Source of the DNA: Paraburkholderia sp. LEh10
Lineage (GTDB): Bacteria > Pseudomonadota > Gammaproteobacteria > Burkholderiales > Burkholderiaceae
Assembly: GCF_017814945.1 (NCBI RefSeq)
Contig: NZ_JAGIPX010000037.1
Location: 1-64,000 of the forward strand
Length of the DNA: 64,000 bases
Direction: 5' to 3'
The notes beneath the pieces were generated by a model. That model was not told the origin of the DNA. It saw only the letters and a program-made list of their open reading frames with translations, and ran no database searches. The translations under genes and the position numbers were made by a program. This document shows positions 1-8,812 of the stretch, piece after piece. Position 1 is the stretch's first letter. Each line of letters begins with the position of its first letter.

Positions 1-216
1 CGAAGCCCGTCAGGCAGTCACCCTCAAAGAGGCCGCCTGAGTTGCAAAACCGTGTCCAGACAATCCGAGCCGGTACACAAAACATATACTTGATACATGC
101 TTGCCGAAGTGAAACCGAACGTGAGTTAAATAATTAATCGGGTGGCATGCAATCTGACGGAGGACCTTCGCGACGCACCGTTGTGCGTTGCGTTACAGAA
201 CACGTCGAACCTGTCC

Positions 217-600
217 ATGATCACTCTCACCTCATCCGAACTCATGCTGTTACAGCAAAGACTCGGCGAGCGCCGTCGCGAGTTGCTGGCAGCGCTGCAC
301 GGCGAATACGGAGATGTCGCCGGAGCCCGACCGCCCGAAGTGCTGGGCCCCGAGTCGCATCCCGACGAGACGGCATCGCGCAAGGCGGGCGATGAGTTGC
401 GCGTTGCGCTCGCGCGGCATGACTTCGTCGAACTGCAGCAGATCAACGCGGCGCTGGCACGCATAGCTGCCGGCCTCTACGGCGCATGCGTCGAATGCGG
501 GGCCGCGATCGGCTACGAGCGGCTTGTCGCCGCGCCCTACACGGCCCGCTGCGTTTCGTGTCAGACCGCGTTTGAAAAACATCGCGCGACCCGCCAATAA
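217..600 (+). CDS. DksA/TraR-family C4 zinc-finger protein
   Basis: A protein of about 127 residues with a helical N-terminal part and a C-terminal C4 zinc finger of the form CVEC-x17-CVSC. This spacing is typical of DksA/TraR proteins. Family members bind the secondary channel of RNA polymerase and tune transcription, often together with ppGpp. Whether this short form does so is inference. The frame is open from a GTG at 142. The ATG at 217 is preferred because the residues after it (MITLTSSELMLLQQRL) look like the usual coiled-coil start. Neither start has a clear Shine-Dalgarno sequence. It stands alone; the next genes downstream face it. Confidence 0.75.
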   Translation: MITLTSSELMLLQQRLGERRRELLAALHGEYGDVAGARPPEVLGPESHPDETASRKAGDELRVALARHDFVELQQINAALARIAAGLYGACVECGAAIGYERLVAAPYTARCVSCQTAFEKHRATRQ

Positions 601-757
601 GAGGGGCCCATCAGTTACAAAACGCCTGCCTCGCGCGATAAACGCAGTGGCCACGCCCGTCGATGTCGTAAGCCTCGCGGGCGCTGACGCGCAAGATCAC
701 ATCGCCAGAGGCGATCGAATCGTCGTCCGACGGGTCGCGCGAGCTCAGGGGGAAACG

Positions 758-1060
758 TCAGGGAAACAGTATCGCAGCGTAGTTGCGCGCGCTGGGCAGG
801 ACGTGAATAACGTCGATGCGCTCGGGAGGCTCGCCAACAACACGGTAGAAAATCTGGTGACCACCGTGAACCCGGTGACGCACGCCACGGACTTCATAGC
901 GCGGCACGACCGGGAATGCAAGGCACACGTCCACAAGCCGCGCGCACTTGTCGCGCAGCTCGCGCACGAAACCCAGCGCGCGACGGGGATTGTCGCGGGC
1001 CATGTAATCGCCGATCGCCTCGAGGTCGGCCTCAGCGTCAGGAAGAATCTGGACAATCAT
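758..1060 (-). CDS. parE: ParE/RelE-superfamily toxin
   Basis: A 100-residue protein with the ParE signature: N-terminal helices around ADLEAIGDYMARDNP, a central RYEVRGVRHRVHGGHQIFYRV strand region and a C-terminal VIHVLPSARNYAAIL stretch. ParE toxins poison DNA gyrase and are neutralised by a cognate ParD. The start overlaps the stop of the upstream parD-like gene by four bases (ATGA), the usual translational coupling of a toxin-antitoxin operon. No frameshift is visible, so the module looks intact. Confidence 0.88.
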   Translation of the reverse strand: MIVQILPDAEADLEAIGDYMARDNPRRALGFVRELRDKCARLVDVCLAFPVVPRYEVRGVRHRVHGGHQIFYRVVGEPPERIDVIHVLPSARNYAAILFP

Positions 1061-1314
1061 TGCCGGTTGCTGGCCATCGCATGATACTTTGCTTCAAGCC
1101 GGTCGAACACGTCGCTGGCGGGCTTGCCCCGACCGGCCTCCGAATCGCCGATGCCGCGATCGATGATGGCATCCAGCGCGTCGAGTTGCAGTTCGCGATC
1201 CAGGATGAGCTTCACGCCTTCGCGCAACACCTCGCTTTGAGAGCTGTAGCGACCCGACTCAACCAGCTTCGCCACGTAGCCCTCGAGCTGTTGCCCAAGA
1301 TCCGCATTGATCAT
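1057..1314 (-). CDS. parD: ParD-family (CopG/RHH) antitoxin
   Basis: An 85-residue antitoxin with the classic ParD N-terminus: a MINADLGQQLEGYVAKLVES beta-strand and helix, followed by GRYSSQSEVLREGVKLI, the ribbon-helix-helix DNA-binding fold. The C-terminal part should wrap ParE. ParD normally represses its own promoter. The frame is open for a further 145 codons upstream, but that part reads as an unrelated membrane-permease relic. The ATG at 1314 is therefore the start. It is translationally coupled to parE. Confidence 0.88.
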   Translation of the reverse strand: MINADLGQQLEGYVAKLVESGRYSSQSEVLREGVKLILDRELQLDALDAIIDRGIGDSEAGRGKPASDVFDRLEAKYHAMASNRQ

Positions 1315-1379
1315 AGCTATACCCCGGAACGTCCATTCGCCCGACCGCCCGATAAATATTATAGGACGATGCGGCGCAG

Positions 1380-1705
1380 CCGGTCCGGGCACCCAACAGC
1401 GTTCCGCGATCACAGTGGCGGCGATCGCGTCGAGTTCCATGCCCTGCGCCTGCAACCCATAGCCCCTTAGCACATAAAGGGGGAATACGATCCCTGCCAG
1501 CGCCGAACACAGCCCGCTGAGCGCATAGACGCCCACCTTCGTGCGCGCGACGGGCAGCCCCATCAACAGCGCCGACCGCTCATTGCCTCCGACCGCATAG
1601 ACATTCCGGCCAAAGCGCGTGAAGTGCGCGACGTAGACCGAGAACGCGAGCATGGCGGTCGCGATAAGCGCACCCGCGTTGAGCGACCCGCCGCCAACGG
1701 AAACT
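1380..1705 (-). pseudogene. relic of a sugar ABC-transporter permease (YjfF/AraH-like)
   Basis: This stretch is in frame with, and directly upstream of, parD. It encodes about 105 residues resembling the C-terminal part of BPD_transp_2 permeases of the YjfF type: RFGRNVYAVGGNERSA, then GVYALSGLCSALAGIVFPLY, then MELDAIAATVI. It lacks most transmembrane segments and its true end, and runs into the parD promoter. Neighbouring frames upstream to about 1900 look like continued decay. It is a remnant, most likely left by a deletion beside the toxin-antitoxin module. Confidence 0.6.
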
Positions 1706-1989
1706 CGAGGTGGCGCGGGATCGGGCCTGAATCTGGCCCTGTACGACACAGGAGTCGATCACGATCAACGAACCGACTTTCATGCGATCGCCAGCCTGCG
1801 CAAAGATGAGGAAGAACGATGTTGCGGTAGAAACCCGTATATTGCTCCCGAGACCGGGTTGAGAAAGGCGGCCAGTCGATGTCCGCGTTCTTGGCACACA
1901 ATGCACGAAAATCAAAGGCACCCCTTGTGGCGCAAGGATTCCGCCTCGATTCTGGATTGACAGATCTGTCGCGCTCTACGTGAACCGCG

Positions 1990-2457
1990 TCAGGTGCGAG
2001 TCAGGAGGCGCATGATCCGCGGGTCGTGCCGGACATCGACAACCTGGCCAATGGTGATTCTGGTGGCGGCGTCGTGAGCCGGATTCAGAAGATAGTTGTA
2101 CGCAAACGGCATCACCGCGCTGGGCACCTTGAGCAAGGCCGTGTTGCCTGCGTCCAGCCACTCGCTGCCGGCGGCCCGCGTCCATGACACGTCTGCGCGC
2201 CAGTCGTCCGGCATCGCGTCCTCTTCAATCTGCGCGACCACCACCTCATCGGTAACGTCCACGCGGAGCAAACGATAGGTATCCGGCAGGTCGGCCGTCG
2301 AACGGATTTCCTGATGAACGAGCGTCTCCAGGAGTGCGCCGGCGGGATGTTCCGCCAGATAGACGACCGGCCGTCCGGCGAAGTGCCATCGGCCCGGCGC
2401 GCGTAATCCCCCTATTCCCCGCAGGTCGGCGTAGTTACTGATTCTCCACAACACCAT
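1990..2457 (-). CDS. RES-domain toxin
   Basis: A 155-residue protein with the RES domain. It opens with LWRISNYADLRGIGGLRAPGRWH and contains YLAEHPAGALLETLVH, the conserved Arg/Glu-containing core. RES toxins (MbcT, Res) degrade NAD+ and are held in check by an Xre/MbcA-type antitoxin. Its start shares one base with the stop of the upstream antitoxin gene (TGATG), so the two are coupled. The length is normal for the family and no break is seen. Confidence 0.87.
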   Translation of the reverse strand: MVLWRISNYADLRGIGGLRAPGRWHFAGRPVVYLAEHPAGALLETLVHQEIRSTADLPDTYRLLRVDVTDEVVVAQIEEDAMPDDWRADVSWTRAAGSEWLDAGNTALLKVPSAVMPFAYNYLLNPAHDAATRITIGQVVDVRHDPRIMRLLTRT

Positions 2458-2909
2458 CAGGCGAAGTACCCTTCGTCGATCTGCACCAGCGCTTCCTCGA
2501 CCAGCCGTGCACCATGTTCTGTACCAGCCATTTCAAGCGCACTGCGGCCGGCAAACCGGTTTTGCGGGTTTCGCAGCCAGCGCATCGCCTTTTCCGCGTT
2601 TCCAAAAGCGGTGTTTGCCTGTGCAACGATCCTCGCCAGGCGGATTGCGCGGTCGGACTCCTCGATTGACAGACGTTCGTGCTGTTGCCGGCGATGGGTC
2701 AATGTGCGTCGGGGAATGATGAACGCCAGTTCGTCCGCCTTCAGGCCCTGCGCCCCCAGACGGTCTATCACATCAACGTCGACCCGTTCCTGAGCGAGCA
2801 TGGCGAGATCCGCGTCATTGCGCACCCGCGCTGCCAGCAACTGCTCGAGAATCGCGAACTCTGCCCGGCGCGGGTCGGTCCCGCCGGACGGTATAAAAGC
2901 GACGGTCAT
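2457..2909 (-). CDS. Xre/MbcA/ParS-type antitoxin of the RES toxin
   Basis: About 150 residues. The C-terminal third (AIRLARIVAQANTAFGNAEKAMRWLRNPQNRFAGRSALEMAG) is the ParS/MbcA toxin-binding domain. The N-terminal half is helical and would hold the Xre-like DNA-binding part. The ATG at 2909 (or the GTG at 2912) lies 8-11 bases after an AAGGAGG ribosome-binding site, so the longer TTG start at 2945 is unlikely. It forms a two-gene operon with the RES toxin and probably represses it. Confidence 0.85.
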   Translation of the reverse strand: MTVAFIPSGGTDPRRAEFAILEQLLAARVRNDADLAMLAQERVDVDVIDRLGAQGLKADELAFIIPRRTLTHRRQQHERLSIEESDRAIRLARIVAQANTAFGNAEKAMRWLRNPQNRFAGRSALEMAGTEHGARLVEEALVQIDEGYFA

Positions 2910-3022
2910 CACGGGATGGGCCTCCTTTGGCAAGTTGCCCTCCAATTATAGGCATTTTGCCGCCGCATCGGCAACCCTCGCTTCGCGGCTGGAATTGGCA
3001 GTCGAACCCCGTATACCAACGC

Positions 3023-3046
3023 TGTCAAAGCCAGATTCAAATGTCG
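3023..3046 (+). repeat. possible insertion-sequence end relic, copy 1
   Basis: The bases TGTCAAAGCCA followed by TTCAAATGTC resemble the fuller block at 9804-9852, where TTGAAATGTCC and TTCAAATGTCC occur after the same TGTCAAAGCCA. Repeated short motifs of this kind sit at the ends of IS21-type elements. No transposase lies next to either copy. Weak evidence. Confidence 0.3.
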
Positions 3047-3162
3047 TAGCTGCACGAGTTACGTCACTCTTCGCGTTACCCGGAACGCGTGAAATGCGCC
3101 GGCGGCCCGTAGGCACAGCTGAACTGCTTCATTGTCGCGCGCCGTGGAAAACACTTTAACGG

Positions 3163-3276
3163 ATGAGTATCACCTTGCCCAATGAGATGGCGGAGCTCGT
3201 GCGAGCCGAGGTCGCCCGTGGTGAATACGCATCTGACAGTAAAGTCATGCGCGACGCCTGCCCGTGCGCTGTCGGC
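3163..3276 (+). pseudogene. truncated ParD-like antitoxin
   Basis: The first 32 codons (MSITLPNEMAELVRAEV, then ARGEYASDSKVMRDA) match the ribbon-helix-helix N-terminus of ParD antitoxins. The frame then runs into low-complexity sequence with no family resemblance, and no ParE partner follows. A frameshift or deletion near 3255-3276 is the simplest explanation. It is a second, dead ParD locus within 2 kb of the intact one. Confidence 0.55.
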
Positions 3277-3539
3277 ACGCGAAGTCCGGGCGCGTCCAAC
3301 AAAAGTGCGCGATGGCCGTACATGACCTGGAGCAGCATCGATTCAACCCGCCGCGGCGTCGGACGCACACCGTGGTCGAACGGGTCCCGGGGGCCAGAGT
3401 CAAGCCTTCACAGCCGTCATCCAGGTCCTCGCACGGGTGACGGCCGCTCAACGAAGTTACACCAAGGTCTGTTCCTGGCCGTTAATTGCTAATCGTTGTG
3501 CAACCGACGAGAGTGTTGCGCGAGTGGCAACGCCGCAGT

Positions 3540-3922
3540 CTACGCAAGTGTGGGAACATCCAGATTGGCGATGCGCTGGTCTGGATTGTCGGCAAGCCGG
3601 TGGTCGCGCTCGACCCGATAGAAGATGCCGCCGTTGTATGCGGCGAGAATAATGAATTCGAACGCGAGCGCCGCAAACAACACGATCAGCTGCGGAAACT
3701 TACGTACATTCCTGCTTTTCAGTGCGTCGTAGAAATCACGGCTCCATGTGTTCAGGCGGGCGTTGATGCCCACTATCAACAGGTCAACAGGTCCATTGTG
3801 ACGATCGCGATCAGCATTCCCCGCGCGGTGCCACGTTCCTCGGAGACCCAGTACGGCTTGATCAGGCTCCACGCTGAGACCTCGGGTTGCCCAGTTGGAA
3901 GGCCGGATGGTGTGTTGGTCAT
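3540..3922 (-). pseudogene. 5' fragment of an SbmA/YddA-like ABC transporter
   Basis: From the ATG at 3922 the frame reads MTNTPSGLPTGQPEVS, then WSLIKPYWVSEERGTARGML. After a frameshift near 3785 it continues as NARLNTWSRDFYDALKSRN and FEFIILAAYNGGIFYRV. This is the N-terminal membrane region of SbmA/BacA/YddA-type peptide or vitamin transporters. The rest of the membrane domain and the whole ATPase domain are absent. The gene is both frameshifted and truncated, and cannot be functional. Confidence 0.65.
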
Positions 3923-4262
3923 GAGCTCACCCTTAACGCGAAGCGATCGCGGACCTCCGACACAGTCTGCGCCTCGGACCGCGTCACCCACCCCGCTCGC
4001 ACCCGCCCAAGGCGGGACGGCTAAGGCCGCCCCACGAAAGACGAAAGACCTAAAGCAAACCGATTTTCAAGGATCCGGCCACCCCGCAGTCGCTCAGTCT
4101 GGCGCTTGGATGGCTCGATCCGATTTCAAATCAATCGGAAGGTTCATTTCACTTGGCGCAACGTGCAGGCCCATGAAAAGGCGATGAGCAAACTGGAGTG
4201 GTTCTTGCGGAAACACCCGAGCGGGCTTGAGCTTGCGCAGGAACAACTGGCAATCCGGAGTC

Positions 4263-4463
4263 CAGCCGCCGGGCCATGATGATCGCAAGCAGCGCGACGC
4301 CAATTCCAGACATTGCCGCACCGGACAGCCATGGTCTTCCACCGGTGTAGCGGCCGAGCGCATAGCCGCCGATGAACTGCGTGACGATTGCCAGCAAGTT
4401 CGAGACGCGCAACGCCAGTACTACCTTCGATATAAAGATGAATGGAACCACGACCGGGAAGTC
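4263..4463 (-). pseudogene. C-terminal fragment resembling VIT1/CCC1-type membrane protein
   Basis: About 65 residues (VVLALRVSNLLAIVTQFIGG, then YALGRYTGGRPWLSG, then a second hydrophobic helix) look like the last two membrane helices of VIT/CCC1-family iron or manganese transporters. There is no proper start and the frame continues into unrelated sequence, so this is a relic. The family assignment rests on pattern alone and is tentative. Confidence 0.4.
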
Positions 4464-4914
4464 GCCAGGACGACGAAACCGAATCGGCCCTGCGCTGACG
4501 GTGGACATCCTGGGAAACCTGTGCACCGTCATCGAGTCTCATCCGTGGGAAGTCGTCAACGATATCGTCGAAAGCGCAGCGACCCCGGCCATCAAGCGGG
4601 CAAAATGGGTAACAAAGCTCTCGTCGGAATCTACTGATTTGATAACTGATCGAACTGGCGACGATCTTACGTTCGCACTTCGTGCCAGCAGTATCGGCTA
4701 CGGTGCCCGGGCTGGGCTTCAAATTCGCATCCCGCTCTTCGTTCTATCGAAAAGAATTCCGCGTCGCGACTACACGGCCATACATTGATTCGCCCCGTTC
4801 GCCTCTTACGCTGCCCGCACTACCCACGTGCCGCTTTTTGATATACGTCCGAGGCGTGTAGTGAATTCTTCCACGATGCGACTGCAAGCAACGCACCCGA
4901 ATGGGAGGCGAGCC
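4464..4914. other. intergenic stretch upstream of the PHB depolymerase
   Basis: About 450 bases with no convincing gene. Open frames on both strands here have no recognisable domains. The last 12 bases carry the GGGAGG ribosome-binding site of the following gene (4903-4908). No clear terminator or promoter was recognised. Confidence 0.5.
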
Positions 4915-6021
4915 GTGAGAGTCATCGTTTACATCCGTGCCATCGCGTTGTGGTTGCTGTCCGCACATGCTTTCGGCAATCCAGCCACCTATCCACCATT
5001 ACCGGCGCTTAACATTGACATCTCGCAAACGTCCGTCTCCGGGCTCTCGTCAGGCGGATTCATGGCGGTGCAACTGGGGGTGGCGTATTCGTCAATCATC
5101 ACGGGTGTCGGGGTTGTCGCGGCCGGTCCGTACTACTGTTCGCAAAATGACCTTCTGACCGCGACGTCCCGATGCTCCTGCACCATCCAGCCGTCCAGCG
5201 CGTGCGAGGTCTCGCAAACCAGCACCGATGTGCCGAAGCTCGTCTCGTTGACGAGGGCTGCTTCGGCACGCCACGTCATTGACGATGTCTCGAACATCAC
5301 GCGGCAACGCATCGTCACGCTCTCAGGCGCGAGCGATGCGACTGTCCCGACGCCAGTCGTCACCCAGTTGATGCAGTTCTATGTCGCACTGGGCGTGCCG
5401 GCGCAAAGCATTTCGAATATCGAACTCCCCGATGCCGGCCACACGATGCCCACCATGAACTATGGTGTGGCGTGCGCAACGAGCGAATCACCCTTTATCG
5501 GCAAGTGCCATGTTGATGGCGCGAAGGACATACTCGGGTGGATCTACGGTCCTGACCCGCTCGTGCCACCCGGTACGACGACGCGACGGGGACGCTTCCT
5601 CCGCTTTGACCAGACCCGGTATCTTCCAGTGGACCGTCCTTCGACTTTCACCTGGACGACGGGCATGGACACTACCGGCTGGCTCTATGTACCGGGCGCA
5701 TGCGATGGCGGTGCATCTTGCCGGTTGCACGTCGCCCTGCACGGCTGCGAGCAGGGTCAGGACTATCTGCCGCTCGGCTCGCGGCCTGCCGGCCTGTTCT
5801 ACGGGACGACATTCGTCCGGCACGCAGGCTACACGCAGTGGGCGAACGACAACCGGATTGTCGTGCTGTTTCCGCAGGCTGTTTCCATTCCCGGACTCAA
5901 CCCGAACGGCTGCTGGGACTGGTGGGGCTACACGGACAGTCACTTCGCCGACCAGCAAGGCGTCCAGATGCGCTCGATACGTAACATGATCGGACAGTTG
6001 ACTTCTGGCGTCAGGCGTTGA
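4915..6021 (+). CDS. secreted poly(3-hydroxybutyrate) depolymerase-like esterase
   Basis: A 368-residue alpha/beta-hydrolase. The GTG at 4915 is chosen because GGGAGG lies 6 bases upstream and because it gives a good signal peptide (a hydrophobic run ending in SAHAFG). The lipase-box nucleophile is in SGLSSGGF (about residue 45). Plausible acid and histidine residues are in SGASDATVP (about 141) and PDAGHTMPT (about 176). Cys-rich segments suggest disulfides in the periplasm or outside the cell. The family cleaves PHB or related polyesters. The next gene starts 43 bases downstream on the same strand, so the two secreted polymer hydrolases probably form an operon. Confidence 0.78.
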   Translation: MRVIVYIRAIALWLLSAHAFGNPATYPPLPALNIDISQTSVSGLSSGGFMAVQLGVAYSSIITGVGVVAAGPYYCSQNDLLTATSRCSCTIQPSSACEVSQTSTDVPKLVSLTRAASARHVIDDVSNITRQRIVTLSGASDATVPTPVVTQLMQFYVALGVPAQSISNIELPDAGHTMPTMNYGVACATSESPFIGKCHVDGAKDILGWIYGPDPLVPPGTTTRRGRFLRFDQTRYLPVDRPSTFTWTTGMDTTGWLYVPGACDGGASCRLHVALHGCEQGQDYLPLGSRPAGLFYGTTFVRHAGYTQWANDNRIVVLFPQAVSIPGLNPNGCWDWWGYTDSHFADQQGVQMRSIRNMIGQLTSGVRR

Positions 6022-6064
6022 TCGACGGGCGGTGCTGGACCAGGGCGATTCAAGGATAGACGCG

Positions 6065-8692
6065 ATGAAACCCATGACCATGCGTCGGGCAGCAACTGCG
6101 GCCGTCACTGCATTGTTGGTGAGCCTCGCTCACGCGACGACTGCGGGCGAAGCGTTCGGCAGTCCAGGCGTAGCGGCGATGCACGGACCGTCACAGAAAT
6201 CCTTCCTCGGCACCGCGCTCAGTCCATCCTCGCAAATTTATTTCACCGGATACCGTGGAATCGTGTCGGAGGTGTATTACCCGGTGCTGGATACAACGGA
6301 GACGGTCGACCTTCAGTTTCTCATCGGCGATACGGCCGGCACCTTCGTCGACGAAGAGAAGCTTGCATCGTACAGCGCGGCGCAGACCGACCCGCGCACG
6401 ATGAGCTGGCAGGTCGCAACCGGCAATGCGGGCCACGACTGGCAGATTGGCAAAACCGTCTACACCGATCCCACACGCAATTCGCTGATCGAACGCGTCA
6501 CCTTGCAGGCACTGAACGGCAAATCACTGGGTGATTACCGGTTGTACCTGCTGTTCAAGCCGCATCTGGATAACATCGGCTCAGGCAACACGGCGTACAC
6601 CGCGGTCAGCGCCAATGGCCGGACGATGCTCATAGCCAACCGCAACTCGCGCTATACGGCGCTTGCATCTTCGCTGCCGTGGATGGTGCAGACAGGCACG
6701 GCGATGTTGTCGAACGGATTTGTCGGGCGCAGCGATGGCTGGACCGATCTGCTTGGCGGGGCATCGCCCGACAAAAAGATGGACTGGACCTATTCGTCGG
6801 CGACGGGTGGCAACGTTGCGCAAATGGGCTGGCTCGACCTTGGCGACGGAACCCGGACCAGCATCTCGTTCAATATCGTGCTGTCTTTCGACAGCACCTC
6901 CGCCCGCAACGCCATGCAGACCGCGGCCGCCACGCTCGACGACAACCTCGACGATCTGCGATCGCAGTACGACGCTGCATGGCATCAGTACGCTTCAGGC
7001 CTCTCGACACAAAACGGCACTGCTGACGACGAATACTATCTCGCCGCAATGGCGCTCAAGACGATGCAGGACAGGAGCAACGGCGCGATGATCGCGGGCA
7101 TCGGCACACCGTGGGGCGAGACGCAGGGCGACGGCAATCCTGGTGGTTATCATCTCGTGTGGTCGCGTGATCTGTTCAAGTTCGCCAATGCGCTGATCAC
7201 TGCGGGCGACACAACGACGCCCGTTACCGTCGTCCACTATCTCTTCGATACGCTGCAACAGAAGACGGACTGCGGCACCGCTGAATACAATGCCGCCGCC
7301 TGCCCTCAGGGCTTCAGCCGGGCCGGGCGCTTTCCGCAGAATGCATGGGTCAGCGGCTGGCAGTACTGGCAAGGCACGCAGATGGACGAGCAGGCCATGC
7401 CGATTCTGCTTGCGTGGCGTCTGGGTCCGGCCGTCTATAACCCGCTTTGGCCGGCCATCCGTTTGACAGCCGACTACATTCTTCGCACGGGGCCATGGAC
7501 GTACCAGGACCGCTGGGAAGAAAACTCAGGCTATTCGCCATCGACGATCGCCGCGGAAATCGCCGGACTCGTCGCCGCCGCGCACATAGCCGAAGAAAAC
7601 GGCGACAACGCGCGTGCGGGCAGTTACCTCGCCGCTGCCGACTACTGGCAGCAGAATGTGATGCGCTGGACCTACACAAACACCGGCTTCTACGGAAACG
7701 GTCACTATTACATGCGCATCAATCCAGCCATTATGGGCGGATTGGGAAACGGCCCGCAGCGATACGAACCCGCCTTCTATCCGGACTCCGGACAAAGCTT
7801 TGTCGTGAAGAACGGCGGCGGCACACATGACGAGCGCGAGGTCGTCGACGGCGGCTTTCTCGAACTGGTACGCCTGGGCGTGAAACGGGCCGACGACCCG
7901 ACCATCGTCAGTACGATGGCCGCCTACGACGCCGTGCTCGCGACGACTGAACCGCACGCCAGTCCGGCCTGGTTTCGCTATAACTCCGACGGCTATGGCG
8001 AACACAACGACGGCAGCGACTTCGACGGTACGGGTGTCGGGCGTGCGTGGCCTATCTTTACTGCCGAGCGGGGCATGTATAGCATCGCGAAAAGCGGCAC
8101 GGGGACGAGCGGCACGCCATACCTGAACGCCATCCGGACCTACGCAACGCCCGAAGGCTTCATTCCCGAACAGGTCTGGACGCAGAAGACGACGCTGCCT
8201 GGCGACTGGCAAGTCATCACGCCGCCCGGATATGCACCTGGCGAACCGACGAAATCCATGGCGCCGCTCAATTGGGCGATGGGCGAATACATCAGCCTGC
8301 TGGCGTCTATCCGGGCAGGCAAGGTCGTCGACATTCCGTCCATCGTGTGCGCCCGCTACAGCAACTGCGCAGTAGAACCGGCGCCCGGTCAGGCTTCGAT
8401 CGCGATCAGGGTGAACGCGAAAACGCAGCCCGGGCAATACATGTACGTCACCGGCAACGCGGGTGCCCTGGGCAACTGGAACACCAGTCTGGGCCTGCCC
8501 GTGGACCCTGCCGCCTATCCGATATGGAGCAACACCGTCAATCTGCAGGCCGCCAGCACCATTCAATACAAGTACTACCGCAAGAACGCCGATGGCAGCG
8601 TGACGTGGGAGAACCTGCCAGGCGGCGGCAATCGCACGCTGGATACGCCGTCGGCCGGTAGCGCCGCATTGAGCGACACGGTGAACTGGTAG
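6065..8692 (+). CDS. secreted GH15 glucoamylase with C-terminal CBM20 domain
   Basis: An 875-residue glucan 1,4-alpha-glucosidase that releases glucose from starch or glycogen. In order it has a signal peptide (residues 1 to about 27), a bacterial glucodextranase/glucoamylase N-terminal beta-sandwich, the (alpha/alpha)6 GH15 barrel and a C-terminal starch-binding CBM20 domain from about residue 777 (TGNAGALGNWNTSLGLP). The general acid is probably the Glu in RWEENSGYSPST (about 485) and the base the Glu in GFIPEQVW (about 701). The ATG at 6065 has AAGGA 8 bases upstream. No break is visible. It probably follows the PHB depolymerase in one transcript. Confidence 0.9.
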   Translation: MKPMTMRRAATAAVTALLVSLAHATTAGEAFGSPGVAAMHGPSQKSFLGTALSPSSQIYFTGYRGIVSEVYYPVLDTTETVDLQFLIGDTAGTFVDEEKLASYSAAQTDPRTMSWQVATGNAGHDWQIGKTVYTDPTRNSLIERVTLQALNGKSLGDYRLYLLFKPHLDNIGSGNTAYTAVSANGRTMLIANRNSRYTALASSLPWMVQTGTAMLSNGFVGRSDGWTDLLGGASPDKKMDWTYSSATGGNVAQMGWLDLGDGTRTSISFNIVLSFDSTSARNAMQTAAATLDDNLDDLRSQYDAAWHQYASGLSTQNGTADDEYYLAAMALKTMQDRSNGAMIAGIGTPWGETQGDGNPGGYHLVWSRDLFKFANALITAGDTTTPVTVVHYLFDTLQQKTDCGTAEYNAAACPQGFSRAGRFPQNAWVSGWQYWQGTQMDEQAMPILLAWRLGPAVYNPLWPAIRLTADYILRTGPWTYQDRWEENSGYSPSTIAAEIAGLVAAAHIAEENGDNARAGSYLAAADYWQQNVMRWTYTNTGFYGNGHYYMRINPAIMGGLGNGPQRYEPAFYPDSGQSFVVKNGGGTHDEREVVDGGFLELVRLGVKRADDPTIVSTMAAYDAVLATTEPHASPAWFRYNSDGYGEHNDGSDFDGTGVGRAWPIFTAERGMYSIAKSGTGTSGTPYLNAIRTYATPEGFIPEQVWTQKTTLPGDWQVITPPGYAPGEPTKSMAPLNWAMGEYISLLASIRAGKVVDIPSIVCARYSNCAVEPAPGQASIAIRVNAKTQPGQYMYVTGNAGALGNWNTSLGLPVDPAAYPIWSNTVNLQAASTIQYKYYRKNADGSVTWENLPGGGNRTLDTPSAGSAALSDTVNW

Positions 8693-8812
8693 GAGACAGC
8701 GCCAGAGAATTAATCCCTCTGTGCCACCGGCCACCGTAGTCGCATTGGCCCGCATCGCTCCTTGCCTTTTTGAGGTGCCGATGCGGAAACACCGGGCGAA
8801 AATCCGCTCGAC

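Noticed and set aside
2..40. Short plus-strand frame ending EARQAVTLKEAA then a stop at the window edge
   Set aside because: Probably the end of a real gene that starts before the window, but thirteen codons are too few to support a call.
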